From Fimenecus sp051881355 (GTDB lineage Bacteria > Bacillota > Clostridia > Oscillospirales > Acutalibacteraceae), in NCBI GenBank assembly GCA_051881355.1, contig JBJEPS010000020.1:15492-79491 (forward strand): DNA of 64,000 nucleotides, read 5' to 3'. The notes beneath the pieces are model-generated. The model was not told where the DNA came from, ran no database searches, and was given only the letters and a program-made list of their open reading frames with translations. The stretch's first letter is position 1. Each line of letters opens with the position of its first letter. Of the stretch, positions 16,495-24,150 are shown in pieces. Position numbers and translations under genes: made by a program.

Positions 16495-17127
16495 ATGAAC
16501 CTGATTTTACTCGGCGCGCCGGGCGCGGGCAAAGGCACACAGGCTGAAAAAATCTGTGAAAAGCTCTCGATTCCCGCAATCTCGACGGGCAATATGCTCC
16601 GTGAAGCTATGGCAAACGGAACCGAAATGGGGCTTAAAGCGAAATCCTTTATCGATGCCGGCAAGCTCGTCCCGGACGAGGTTGTCATCGGCATCATCAA
16701 CGAGAGACTTAAAAAAGATGATTGCCAAAACGGCTTCATTCTCGACGGTTTCCCGCGGACTATTCCGCAGGCAGAGGCGCTCGACGAAATGGGCGTTCGC
16801 ATTGATAAGGTCATTGACATTGAAGTGCCGGACGAAAAAATCGCTTCGAGACTTTCGGGCAGACGCGTTTGCCTGAAATGCGGCGCGACCTATCACACCG
16901 AGTTTAAAAAGCCGAAAACAGAGGGTATCTGTGATGCTTGCGGCGATACACTCGTCCAGAGAAAGGACGATATGCCCGAAACGGTACTCGACCGCTTAAA
17001 GACGTATCATGAGCAGACCGAGCCGTTGAAGGGCTACTACGAGAAGAAGGGAATTCTTCGCGTGGTGGAAGGGCAGGAGGAGGTTGCCGATACAACCGCT
17101 CTGACCTTCAAAGCATTGGAGGATTAA
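16495..17127 (+). CDS. adk: Adenylate kinase
   Basis: 210 residues; interconverts ATP plus AMP with two ADP. The P-loop GAPGAGKGTQ is at residues 7-16, followed by the AMP-binding STGNMLR. The lid (about 126-165) has a CLKC pair and a CDAC pair, the zinc-binding lid found in many Gram-positive adenylate kinases. DGFPRTIPQAEAL is the conserved centre. Between secY and map as in most Firmicutes. Confidence 0.98.
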   Translation: MNLILLGAPGAGKGTQAEKICEKLSIPAISTGNMLREAMANGTEMGLKAKSFIDAGKLVPDEVVIGIINERLKKDDCQNGFILDGFPRTIPQAEALDEMGVRIDKVIDIEVPDEKIASRLSGRRVCLKCGATYHTEFKKPKTEGICDACGDTLVQRKDDMPETVLDRLKTYHEQTEPLKGYYEKKGILRVVEGQEEVADTTALTFKALED

Positions 17128-17129
17128 GC

Positions 17130-17882
17130 ATGATAGTGCTGAAAACCGCCCGAGAAATCGAGCTTATGAGAAAGGCTTGTATCATTTCGGCGGAGGCGCT
17201 TCAGTTGGCAGGGGAAGCTGTCAAGCCGGGTGTCACCACCTATGAAATTGACAAAATTGCGTACGATTACATCAAGAAGCAAGGTGCTGAGCCGAACTTC
17301 CTGCATTTGTACGGTTTCCCTGCCACGGCATGCATTTCCATAAATGACGAGGTCATTCACGGAATTCCGAGCAAAAAGCGTGTCATCCAAGAGGGCGACA
17401 TTGTCAGCATTGACCTTGGCGCCAAGGTAGACGGCTATAACGGCGACAATGCCGCTACTTTCGCCGCCGGGAAAATTTCCGACGCGGCGAAGCGGCTGTG
17501 CGACACGACCGAGGAGAGCCTGTATAAAGGCATCGAGCAGGCGGTCGCAGGCGGCAGAATCGGCGACATAGCCTCTGCGGTGCAAACGTATTGCGAGGAA
17601 CGCGGCTATGGGGTCGTGCGCGAATATACAGGGCACGGCGTCGGCGCCAAACTCCATGAAGACCCCAGCGTACCGAATTTCGGCACACCGGGACGCGGTG
17701 TGCGCCTGTTGCCGGGTATGGTAATTGCGATTGAGCCCATGATTACCGAGGGCGATAAAGCAATTCGGCAAATGCCCGACGGTTGGACAGTCAAAACCCG
17801 GGACGGAAAGCGCGCAGCGCACTTTGAGCATACGGTTGCGATTACCGCAAACGGTCCGCAAATCCTGACCAAAATCAGATAA
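17130..17882 (+). CDS. map: Methionine aminopeptidase type I
   Basis: 250 residues; removes the initiator methionine from new proteins. Metal ligands are visible in order: D in SIDLGAKVDGYNGDNAA (two aspartates), H in GHGVGAKLHEDPSVPN, E in AIEPM and E in HFEHTVAIT. The N-terminal SH3-binding extension of some type I enzymes is absent. It starts two bases after the adk stop codon, so it is coupled to it. Confidence 0.98.
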   Translation: MIVLKTAREIELMRKACIISAEALQLAGEAVKPGVTTYEIDKIAYDYIKKQGAEPNFLHLYGFPATACISINDEVIHGIPSKKRVIQEGDIVSIDLGAKVDGYNGDNAATFAAGKISDAAKRLCDTTEESLYKGIEQAVAGGRIGDIASAVQTYCEERGYGVVREYTGHGVGAKLHEDPSVPNFGTPGRGVRLLPGMVIAIEPMITEGDKAIRQMPDGWTVKTRDGKRAAHFEHTVAITANGPQILTKIR

Positions 17883-17894
17883 GGGCGGTTTTGT

Positions 17895-18170
17895 ATGGAA
17901 TGGGCAATCGGTACGGTTGTGTACGCCTTGCGCGGACGTGACCGCGGCAAAGCAATGTGCGTGGTCAGCAAAAACGCAACGCGCGTGTTCGTCTGCGACG
18001 GAAAAGAGCGGCGGCTTCAAAACCCAAAGCCCAAAAATCCGAAGCATCTAAAAAGGACCGAACAGGTACTCACAAGCGAGCAAATGCGGTCTGACCGGGC
18101 AATCAAACAAGCGTTAAAGTCTTTTTCGGAGGTTTGCGTTTATGTCAAAGCAGGATATGATAGAAATTGA
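17895..18170 (+). CDS. KOW-domain RNA-binding protein
   Basis: 91 residues. The N-terminal half is a KOW/SH3 fold (GTVVYALRGRDRGKAMCVV, then VFVCDGKERRLQNPKPKNPKHL), the pattern of the small L14e-like proteins that Clostridia carry between map and infA. The role is unproven; ribosome association is likely from fold and position. Its last 29 bases overlap infA in another frame, so the two are probably translated in a coupled way. Confidence 0.85.
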   Translation: MEWAIGTVVYALRGRDRGKAMCVVSKNATRVFVCDGKERRLQNPKPKNPKHLKRTEQVLTSEQMRSDRAIKQALKSFSEVCVYVKAGYDRN

Positions 18171-18360
18171 AGGTACGGTCGTTGAAGCACTGCCGAACGC
18201 ACAGTTTCAGGTGGAGCTGGAAAACGGTCACCAAATTTTAGCCCATATTTCCGGCAAGCTGCGTATGAATTTCATTCGCATTCTGCCGGGCGACAAAGTG
18301 ACGGTCGAAATGTCGCCATATGACCTCACGCGCGGGCGCATTACATGGCGAACCAAATAA
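18142..18360 (+). CDS. infA: Translation initiation factor IF-1
   Basis: 72 residues, the standard size, an S1/OB fold: IEIEGTVVEALPNAQFQVEL, then LAHISGKLRMNFIRILPGDKVTVEMSPYDLTRGRITWR. IF-1 occupies the A-site during initiation. The ribosome binding site (CGGAGG) lies inside the upstream KOW gene, which it overlaps by 29 bases. Confidence 0.98.
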   Translation: MSKQDMIEIEGTVVEALPNAQFQVELENGHQILAHISGKLRMNFIRILPGDKVTVEMSPYDLTRGRITWRTK

Positions 18361-18404
18361 GCAACAGGTTTAGTTCTTGATTTTTAAGAAGGAGGTATTC
18401 CAAT

Positions 18405-18518
18405 ATGAAAGTCAGACCTTCTGTCAAAAAAATTTGCGAAAAGTGCAAAATTATCAAACGCAAAGGCAAAGTTATGGTCATTTGCGAAAATCCGAAGCAC
18501 AAACAACGTCAGGGCTGA
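18405..18518 (+). CDS. rpmJ: 50S ribosomal protein L36 (zinc form)
   Basis: 37 residues from ATG 18405, behind AAGGAGG. Ligands C11, C14, C27 and H32 give the zinc ribbon of the C+ form, and MKVRPSVKKICEKC is the family start. It is the usual gene between infA and rpsM. A 115-base gap follows before rpsM. Confidence 0.98.
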   Translation: MKVRPSVKKICEKCKIIKRKGKVMVICENPKHKQRQG

Positions 18519-18633
18519 TCTCCCTGCCGTGCGCGGAACATCGTTGTTAAAGATCTAAACAACGATATTGCGCTTTCGCAAACGGAAATTTCAATGGTAA
18601 AATTTACCGCATCATAATGGAGGTGCAAAGTTA

Positions 18634-19002
18634 ATGGCACGTATTTCAGGTGTTGATTTACCGAGAGACAAGAGAGTCGAAATCGGCCTCACTTACATCT
18701 ACGGTATCGGCAGAAAAACGGCAAGCGACATTATTGCCGCAACCGGTGTAAATCCCGACACACGTGTAAAGGATTTGACCGAAGAAGATGTAGCAAAACT
18801 TCGTGAATATATTGAGCACAATGTTAAGGTAGAAGGTGACCTTCGCCGTGACGTCGCGTTTGATATTAAGCGCTTGATTGAAATCGGCAGCTATCGCGGA
18901 ACCCGTCACAGAAAGGGTCTTCCCGTTCGCGGTCAGACTTCTAAAAACAACGCGCGTACCCGTAAAGGTCCGAAGAAGACCATCGCAAACAAGAAGAAAT
19001 AA
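18634..19002 (+). CDS. rpsM: 30S ribosomal protein S13
   Basis: 122 residues: MARISGVDLPRDKRVEIGLTYIYGIG start with a helix-two-turn-helix, and the basic C-terminal tail RGLPVRGQ-type (GLPVRGQTSKNNARTRKG) that reaches the P-site tRNA. S13 links the 30S head to L5 through bridge B1b. A 115-base gap before it contains no obvious promoter. Confidence 0.98.
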   Translation: MARISGVDLPRDKRVEIGLTYIYGIGRKTASDIIAATGVNPDTRVKDLTEEDVAKLREYIEHNVKVEGDLRRDVAFDIKRLIEIGSYRGTRHRKGLPVRGQTSKNNARTRKGPKKTIANKKK

Positions 19003-19017
19003 GGGAGGGATTCGTAA

Positions 19018-19419
19018 ATGGCTACCGCAGCAAAAAAGGGCACGGCAACTCGCCGTCGCCGTGAACGCAAAAATATCGAAAAAGGTGCAGCTCATATTCA
19101 ATCCACCTTCAATAACACCATCGTGACGATTACCGATGTGCAGGGCAACGCTGTTTCGTGGGCTTCCGCCGGCGAAATGGGCTTCAGAGGCTCCAAAAAG
19201 TCTACGCCGTTTGCCGCGCAGACCGCAGCGGAAACTGCAGCGAAAATTGCAATTGACCACGGTATGAAAACGGTGGAAGTGTATGTCAAGGGTCCGGGTT
19301 CAGGGCGTGAAGCCGCAATCCGTGCGCTGCAGACCGCCGGTTTGGACGTAACGATGATTAAAGACGTTACCCCCATTCCGCACAACGGCTGCCGCCCGCC
19401 CAAGAGAAGAAGAGTGTAA
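19018..19419 (+). CDS. rpsK: 30S ribosomal protein S11
   Basis: 133 residues. AHIQSTFNNTIVTITDVQGNAVSWASAG and the C-terminal DVTPIPHNGCRPPKRRRV are conserved. The N-terminus is rich in lysine and arginine (about residues 4-22). S11 forms part of the platform near the E-site mRNA. Ribosome binding site GGGAGG; 15 bases after rpsM. Confidence 0.98.
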   Translation: MATAAKKGTATRRRRERKNIEKGAAHIQSTFNNTIVTITDVQGNAVSWASAGEMGFRGSKKSTPFAAQTAAETAAKIAIDHGMKTVEVYVKGPGSGREAAIRALQTAGLDVTMIKDVTPIPHNGCRPPKRRRV

Positions 19420-19438
19420 GTTTTTGGAGGTGTAATTT

Positions 19439-20065
19439 ATGGCAAGATATACAGGTGCGGTTTGCAAAATTTGCCGCCGTGAGGGCAAGAAGCTCTTTTT
19501 GAAGGGCGACCGTTGCTACACCGGCAAATGTGCATTTGAACGCCGCAGCTATGCGCCGGGTCAACACGGGCAAGGTCGCAAAAAGACTTCCGAATACGGT
19601 ATGCAGCTTCGCGCGAAGCAGCAGGCTCGCCGTTATTACGGGATTCAGGAAGGCCAGTTCCACAAATATTTCCTGATGGCAGAACGCAAACAGGGTATGA
19701 CCGGTGAAAACCTGCTCCGCATTTGCGAAAGCAGACTGGATAATGTCGCTTACCTTTTGGGCTGGGCTTCGTCCCGCGCAGAAGCAAGACAGCTCACCAC
19801 GCATGGTCACTATCTCGTCAACGGCAAGAAAGTGGACATTCCGTCCTATCTTTTGAAAGCCGGCGATGTGGTTTCGATTCGTGAAAAGAGCCGCGACAGT
19901 GAAAAAATAAAAGCTGTTCTCGAAGCAAACGCTTCCCGTCCCGTGCCGGAATGGCTGGACAAAAACGGCGATGACTTGACCGCAAAGGTCGTCAAACTGC
20001 CTGACAGAGAGCAGATTGAAGTTCCTGTTGAAGAACATCTTATCGTTGAGTTCTATTCAAAATAA
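19439..20065 (+). CDS. rpsD: 30S ribosomal protein S4 (zinc form)
   Basis: 208 residues. Cysteines 9, 12, 26 and 31 form the N-terminal zinc site; the S4 RNA-binding domain is at about 97-160 (RLDNVAYLLGWASSRAEARQLTTHGHYLVNGKKV). S4 nucleates 30S assembly. In Firmicutes rpsD often lies alone; here it is inside the alpha operon between rpsK and rpoA, as in many Clostridia. Confidence 0.98.
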   Translation: MARYTGAVCKICRREGKKLFLKGDRCYTGKCAFERRSYAPGQHGQGRKKTSEYGMQLRAKQQARRYYGIQEGQFHKYFLMAERKQGMTGENLLRICESRLDNVAYLLGWASSRAEARQLTTHGHYLVNGKKVDIPSYLLKAGDVVSIREKSRDSEKIKAVLEANASRPVPEWLDKNGDDLTAKVVKLPDREQIEVPVEEHLIVEFYSK

Positions 20066-20164
20066 TCGCATCGGTGATTTTCAATCGAATTCTCGATTTA
20101 TACAGGTACGAATTTATGTTTTATTTCGGGCGTTTGCCCGAATCCCACGATAGGAGGGTTTTGA

Positions 20165-21115
20165 ATGATAGGAATTGATAAGCCCAGCATTGAAGCACTC
20201 GACTTGTCCGCGGACGGAACCTACGGTAAATTCATTATGGAACCGCTGGAAAGAGGCTACGGCACTACGCTTGGGAACTCCCTGCGCCGCGTGCTTTTGT
20301 CCTCTTTGCCGGGGTATGCAATTACTTCGGTCAAAATTGACGGCGTGCTCCATGAATTCTCCACCGTTCCCGGTGTAAAAGAAGATGTGACCGAAATCGT
20401 TCTGAATTTGAAAGGCGTAATCCTGAAAATTCAGGGCGACGGTCCGAAAACGCTGTATGTGGAAGCCAGCGGCAAATGCGAGGTCACGGCAGGCGATATC
20501 AAAACAGATTCCGAGGTTGAAATTCTCAATCCCGACCATTTGATTGCAACGCTTTCCGAGGGCGCAACGCTCAATATGGAACTGACCGCTGACAGAGGTC
20601 GCGGCTATGTTTCGGCAGAGCGCAACAAGCAGATGATGCAGCCCGTCATCGGCGTCATTGCAATTGACTCTATCTACACCCCCGTGCTGAAGGTGAATTA
20701 CACGGTGGAAAACACCCGTGTTGGGCAGATTACCGACTTCGACAAATTAACGCTCGAAGCCTGGACGAACGGCACCATTTCCGCGAAGGAAGCGGTTTCG
20801 CTCGGCGCCAAGATTCTCACTGAACACCTCAACCTCTTTGTTGACCTCTCTGATGAGGCAGGCAATACTGAGGTGATGGTCGTGAAAGACGACGACGGCA
20901 AAGAAAAAGCACTCGAGATGACCATTGAGGAGCTTGACCTGTCCGTGCGTTCCTTCAACTGCCTGAAGCGTGCCGGCATCAACACGGTGGAAGATTTAAT
21001 CAGCAAATCAGAGGAAGATATGATGAAGGTGCGCAACCTTGGCAGAAAGTCGCTTGAAGAAGTGATTGCCAAGCTTGAGTCCCTGAACTTCACTCTCCGC
21101 AAAGAAGACGAATAA
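20165..21115 (+). CDS. rpoA: RNA polymerase alpha subunit
   Basis: 316 residues. The N-terminal domain shows FIMEPLERGYGTTLGNSLRRVLLSSLPG for dimerisation; the C-terminal domain (about 245-305) has the helix-hairpin-helix LSVRSFNCLKRAGINTVEDL and RNLGRKSLEEVIAKL that contact UP elements and activators. The RBS is GGAGGG; a 99-base gap separates it from rpsD. Confidence 0.98.
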   Translation: MIGIDKPSIEALDLSADGTYGKFIMEPLERGYGTTLGNSLRRVLLSSLPGYAITSVKIDGVLHEFSTVPGVKEDVTEIVLNLKGVILKIQGDGPKTLYVEASGKCEVTAGDIKTDSEVEILNPDHLIATLSEGATLNMELTADRGRGYVSAERNKQMMQPVIGVIAIDSIYTPVLKVNYTVENTRVGQITDFDKLTLEAWTNGTISAKEAVSLGAKILTEHLNLFVDLSDEAGNTEVMVVKDDDGKEKALEMTIEELDLSVRSFNCLKRAGINTVEDLISKSEEDMMKVRNLGRKSLEEVIAKLESLNFTLRKEDE

Positions 21116-21130
21116 GAAGGAGTGATTTAG

Positions 21131-21490
21131 ATGCCCGGAACCAGAAAACTCGGCAGAACTACGGATCACCGTAAAGCGATGCTCAGAGGTATGGTTACTT
21201 ATCTGCTGGAAAACGGCAAGGTGGAAACTACCGTTACCAGAGCGAAGGAAGTCCGCTCCATGGCAGAAAAGATGATTACCATCGCAAAGGACAACACCCT
21301 GCACGCAAAGCGTCAGGTGTTCGCATATGTTACGAAAGATGATGTTGTGAAAAAGCTGTTTGATGAAATTGCGCCCAAATATGCAGGCGTGAACGGCGGC
21401 TATACCCGCATCATCAAAACCGGTACTCGCCGCGGTGATGCCGCAGAAATGTGCATCATTGAATTGGTCGAGCCGAAAAAAGCGGAATAA
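21131..21490 (+). CDS. rplQ: 50S ribosomal protein L17
   Basis: 119 residues: MPGTRKLGRTTDHRKAMLRGM start, then EVRSMAEKMITIAK and GGYTRIIKTGTRRGDAAEMCIIELV. L17 lies at the tunnel exit. It is the last gene of the cluster and is followed 20 bases later by a strong terminator. The energy-coupling transporter genes that often follow in Bacilli are absent. Confidence 0.98.
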   Translation: MPGTRKLGRTTDHRKAMLRGMVTYLLENGKVETTVTRAKEVRSMAEKMITIAKDNTLHAKRQVFAYVTKDDVVKKLFDEIAPKYAGVNGGYTRIIKTGTRRGDAAEMCIIELVEPKKAE

Positions 21491-21510
21491 ATTCTGCAAA
21501 ATAAACACAC

Positions 21511-21550
21511 ATACCGCGCACGGACAAAAATCCGTGTGCGGTATTTTTTT
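21511..21550 (+). terminator. Intrinsic terminator of the ribosomal cluster
   Basis: A 14-pair stem, ATACCGCGCACGGA (21511-21524) with TCCGTGTGCGGTAT (21531-21544) and one G-U pair, a CAAAAA loop and a run of seven T. Confidence 0.93.
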
Positions 21551-21590
21551 ACTTGTAAAGACCATATACATAGTGCGAGGGAGGGGTTTT

Positions 21591-22367
21591 ATGAAACGGT
21601 ATATGCTGTTGACCAAACAATCTATTACAGTGGGGCTGATGCTTGTCCTTTCGGCAGTGCTTGTGGCAGCAGGGGTGTCCCAGCGGTATCAAACCATACA
21701 GGCGGCAAATACGCAGGAACGCAAGCTACCCGTATATTGCGTCGATACCAACGAAAAAAAGGTAGCCATTACCTTTGATGCGGCTTGGGGCGCAGACGAT
21801 ACAGACGAATTGCTGTCTATTTTAGACGAATACAATGCAAAAGTGACCGTGTTTGTGGTCGGGGACTGGGTTCGCAAGTACCCGGATGCAGTCAAAGCTT
21901 TTTATCATGCGGGGCATACGATTGCGAATCATTCCGACAGCCACAAGGCATACAGCAAGCTATCTTTGGAGGAAATCACCGCTGATATTGAAAAATGCAA
22001 TGCCGAAATCGAAGCCTGCATCGGCGAAAAACCGAAGTTATTGCGTGCACCGTCGGGCGATTATACAAATGATGTTATTACCGCCGCTGAAAGTCTTTCC
22101 ATGCAGACCGTGCAGTGGTCAGTGGACAGTCTGGATTGGCAGGGGTTAGAGGTGGAAGAAATGGTATCACGCGTGACGGGCGCGGCAGAAAACGGGTCAA
22201 TTATTTTATTCCACAACGATGTTAAAAACACGCCCGAAGCGTTACGGCAGTGCTTGCAGGCGTTGTCCGAAAAAGGGTATCAGTTTGTTACGGTGGAGGA
22301 GTTAATCTATTGGGACAATTACCGCATCGACGCCACGGGCAAACAGCACAACTTACCAAACGGTTAA
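21591..22367 (+). CDS. Polysaccharide deacetylase, PdaB-like, membrane-anchored
   Basis: 258 residues from ATG 21591, which follows GAGGGAGGGG and begins a signal anchor (MKRYMLLTK, then a hydrophobic stretch to about residue 30). The NodB fold follows: motif 1 is ITFDAAWGADDT, keeping one catalytic aspartate; motif 2 is HTIANHSDSHK; motif 3 is LRAPSGDY. The DAAWG version of motif 1 is typical of PdaB-type enzymes linked to sporulation and cortex formation rather than DDGP chitin deacetylases. It would remove acetyl groups from cell wall amino sugars outside the membrane. Monocistronic, between the ribosomal terminator and repeats. Activity inferred. Confidence 0.88.
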   Translation: MKRYMLLTKQSITVGLMLVLSAVLVAAGVSQRYQTIQAANTQERKLPVYCVDTNEKKVAITFDAAWGADDTDELLSILDEYNAKVTVFVVGDWVRKYPDAVKAFYHAGHTIANHSDSHKAYSKLSLEEITADIEKCNAEIEACIGEKPKLLRAPSGDYTNDVITAAESLSMQTVQWSVDSLDWQGLEVEEMVSRVTGAAENGSIILFHNDVKNTPEALRQCLQALSEKGYQFVTVEELIYWDNYRIDATGKQHNLPNG

Positions 22368-22513
22368 TCGTAATTTACTTGGCAGGGTATCTTTCCCTTA
22401 TCCTCTCGATTGGAAATCACATCGCGTAGGGAATGACCTGCGTGTCGTTCCGTAAATCACATTAACCGCTACGTGCGGGCGTGAGAACTCGCCCTTATGC
22501 ACGAACCGAATTT

Positions 22514-22540
22514 GTAGGGGGCGTCGACTCGGCGCCCCGT
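22514..22540. repeat. GC-rich palindromic repeat (GTAGGGGGCG...GCCCCGT)
   Basis: A GTAGGGGGCGTCGACTCGGC opening and a GCCCCGT close form a hairpin. Almost the same sequence, GTAGGTGGCGTCGACTCGGC, is at 34138. Confidence 0.65.
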
Positions 22541-22560
22541 AATAAATTACATCTGTTTTT

Positions 22561-22588
22561 GCGGGCGGCCGAGGTCGTCCGCCCCTAC
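22561..22588. repeat. GC-rich palindromic repeat (GCGGGCGGCC...GCCCCTAC)
   Basis: GCGGGCGGCCGAGGTCGTCC followed by GCCCCTAC. A close match, GGCGGGCGAGGTCGTCC then GCCCCTAC, is at 63725-63749. Confidence 0.65.
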
Positions 22589-22691
22589 GCACCAAATCAA
22601 TTGTGTTCCCTATAATTTTTCATTTTTCATTTAACATTTTTCACCGCCGCGCCGCGCCATCCGCCCCTACGCGTACGCAATGAACAATACA

Positions 22692-22729
22692 CCCCACAGG
22701 ATTTTTCTTGTTTCCTGTGGGGCGTTTTT
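22692..22729 (+). terminator. Intrinsic hairpin between deacetylase and fucosidase genes
   Basis: A ten-pair stem, CCCCACAGGA (22692-22701) with TCCTGTGGGG (22713-22722), then CGTTTTTG on the + strand. It lies directly after the convergent fucosidase stop codon and may serve both directions, although the minus-side T-run is weak. Confidence 0.7.
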
Positions 22730-22733
22730 GTCT

Positions 22734-24086
22734 TTACACTCTGTATGCGCCGGTGGCGATAACCTCTGCCTTTTCTATGTAGGGTTCGTTACGGCATTGC
22801 TCGATTTTCACAGTCAGATTGTCGGTAACAATCGGCGCAAAGATGGCAATTCGCGAAAAGCCGATAATCGTACCGCTGAAAACTTGCTTGCCGTCCGCGT
22901 AAATCGAAAATTTTTCCACGCGTTGGGATTTCGTTGTATCCTCTGCCAACCGCACGCGGTCCACGGACTGTTTCGGGAAATGCAAATGGAGCGTATACCC
23001 GCCGTCGGCGATTTCGGTTTGAACATCTTTGATTTGCAGTTCGTCCTCTTTTAAAATCCACTTGCCCATTTCACGCAGACGCTTGACATCCGCCTTTGCA
23101 AACTGCCCGTTGCGGTTGGGCGGAATGTTTAACAGCATCAGGCTGTTATTCCCGACGGAATTGTAATAAATTTGCATCAAATGTTTGAGCGTTTTGAGCG
23201 TAAAACGCTGTAACGGGTGGTAAAACCAGCCAAGCCGAATGGAGACGTCGACCTCAGCGGGATACCACATAAACTCGTCAAAATCCTTTAAAAATGCCCG
23301 TGAGCCCATATCGGGGAGCATCACATCTTGGCAGCGTTTTTGAAACGCTTTCATATCGTCTGAATCCTGACAGTTCACCGCAAAATTTTGCTGGTCATAC
23401 TGAAATTTCGGCACAACGTTCCATTCGCTTTCGCGGGTTTTGCCGCTTTCGTTGCCAATCCACCGCACATCGGGCGCACAGCCTGACATCACAATATTCG
23501 GCTGTAATTCCACTGCAGTTTTCCAAATCCGTTCGAAGTCGTATTTTTGCACAGGCTGTCCGTCCGCTTTTGCACCGCATGCGCCGTCAAGCCACAGCAT
23601 AAAAATTTCCCCGTAATTTGTCAACAGCTCGGTCATTTGCGCAATATAGAAGTCGTTGTATTCGGGTGTACCGTAGCAAGGGGCATTTCTGTCCCACGGC
23701 GAAAGATAAACGCCGAATTTCAGCCCGTATTTTTTACAGGAGTCTGCCACCTCGCGCACCACATCGCCCTTGCCGTTTTTATACGGACTGTTTTTGACGG
23801 AATGTTCGGTCGTTTTTGTCTGCCAAAGGCAAAAACCGTCATGATGCTTACAGGTGAGGATAACCCCTTTCATACCCGCGTTGCGAATGGCTTCGCACCA
23901 AGCGTCTGTGTTTTGTTTTTTCGGATTGAATACGCTTTCCGGCTCTTTGCCGTTGCCCCATTCTTTATTGGTGAAGGTGTTGACGGTATAATGCACAAAA
24001 GCATAGTATTTCATTTCCTGAATGAGAAGCTGTCGGCGGTTTGGGACGATGCTTGTGTATAAGTCAATGCGTTCCTGTTCAGTCAT
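22734..24086 (-). CDS. Alpha-L-fucosidase, GH29
   Basis: 450 residues from the ATG at 24084-24086; GAGGTGT lies just upstream and the GH29 fold begins at once, so a longer reading to 24206 is rejected. Signatures are FVHYTVNTFTNKEWGNG, the VILTCKHHDGFCLW substrate region and the nucleophile D167 in MLWLDGACG. The fold is that of retaining alpha-L-fucosidases that release terminal fucose from host glycans or plant xyloglucan. The C-terminal beta domain is at about 345-450. No signal peptide, so it is probably cytoplasmic and acts on imported oligosaccharides. It follows the lipoprotein gene but is separated from it by a terminator. Confidence 0.9.
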   Translation of the reverse strand: MTEQERIDLYTSIVPNRRQLLIQEMKYYAFVHYTVNTFTNKEWGNGKEPESVFNPKKQNTDAWCEAIRNAGMKGVILTCKHHDGFCLWQTKTTEHSVKNSPYKNGKGDVVREVADSCKKYGLKFGVYLSPWDRNAPCYGTPEYNDFYIAQMTELLTNYGEIFMLWLDGACGAKADGQPVQKYDFERIWKTAVELQPNIVMSGCAPDVRWIGNESGKTRESEWNVVPKFQYDQQNFAVNCQDSDDMKAFQKRCQDVMLPDMGSRAFLKDFDEFMWYPAEVDVSIRLGWFYHPLQRFTLKTLKHLMQIYYNSVGNNSLMLLNIPPNRNGQFAKADVKRLREMGKWILKEDELQIKDVQTEIADGGYTLHLHFPKQSVDRVRLAEDTTKSQRVEKFSIYADGKQVFSGTIIGFSRIAIFAPIVTDNLTVKIEQCRNEPYIEKAEVIATGAYRV

Positions 24087-24098
24087 ATGTACACCTCG

Positions 24099-24128
24099 TA
24101 AAAACGCCCCGCAGGCAATGCGGGGCGT
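24099..24128 (-). terminator. Terminator after the lipoprotein gene
   Basis: On the minus strand: ACGCCCCGC, loop ATTGCCT, GCGGGGCGT, then TTTTTA. It sits between the lipoprotein stop (24151) and the fucosidase ATG, so fucosidase expression needs read-through or its own start. Confidence 0.85.
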
Positions 24129-24150
24129 GAAAATCTGTGTAAGAACACTC

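Larger units (their letters stand above)
22368..22680. repeat. Repeat-filled intergenic region
   Basis: No gene. It holds a shared 30-base motif (ATCTTTCCC..ATCCTCTCGATTGGAAAT at 22389-22417, also at 34100-34129) and two GC-rich palindromes at 22514-22540 and 22561-22588 in opposite orientation, sharing GGGG and CGCCCCTAC ends. Confidence 0.6.
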
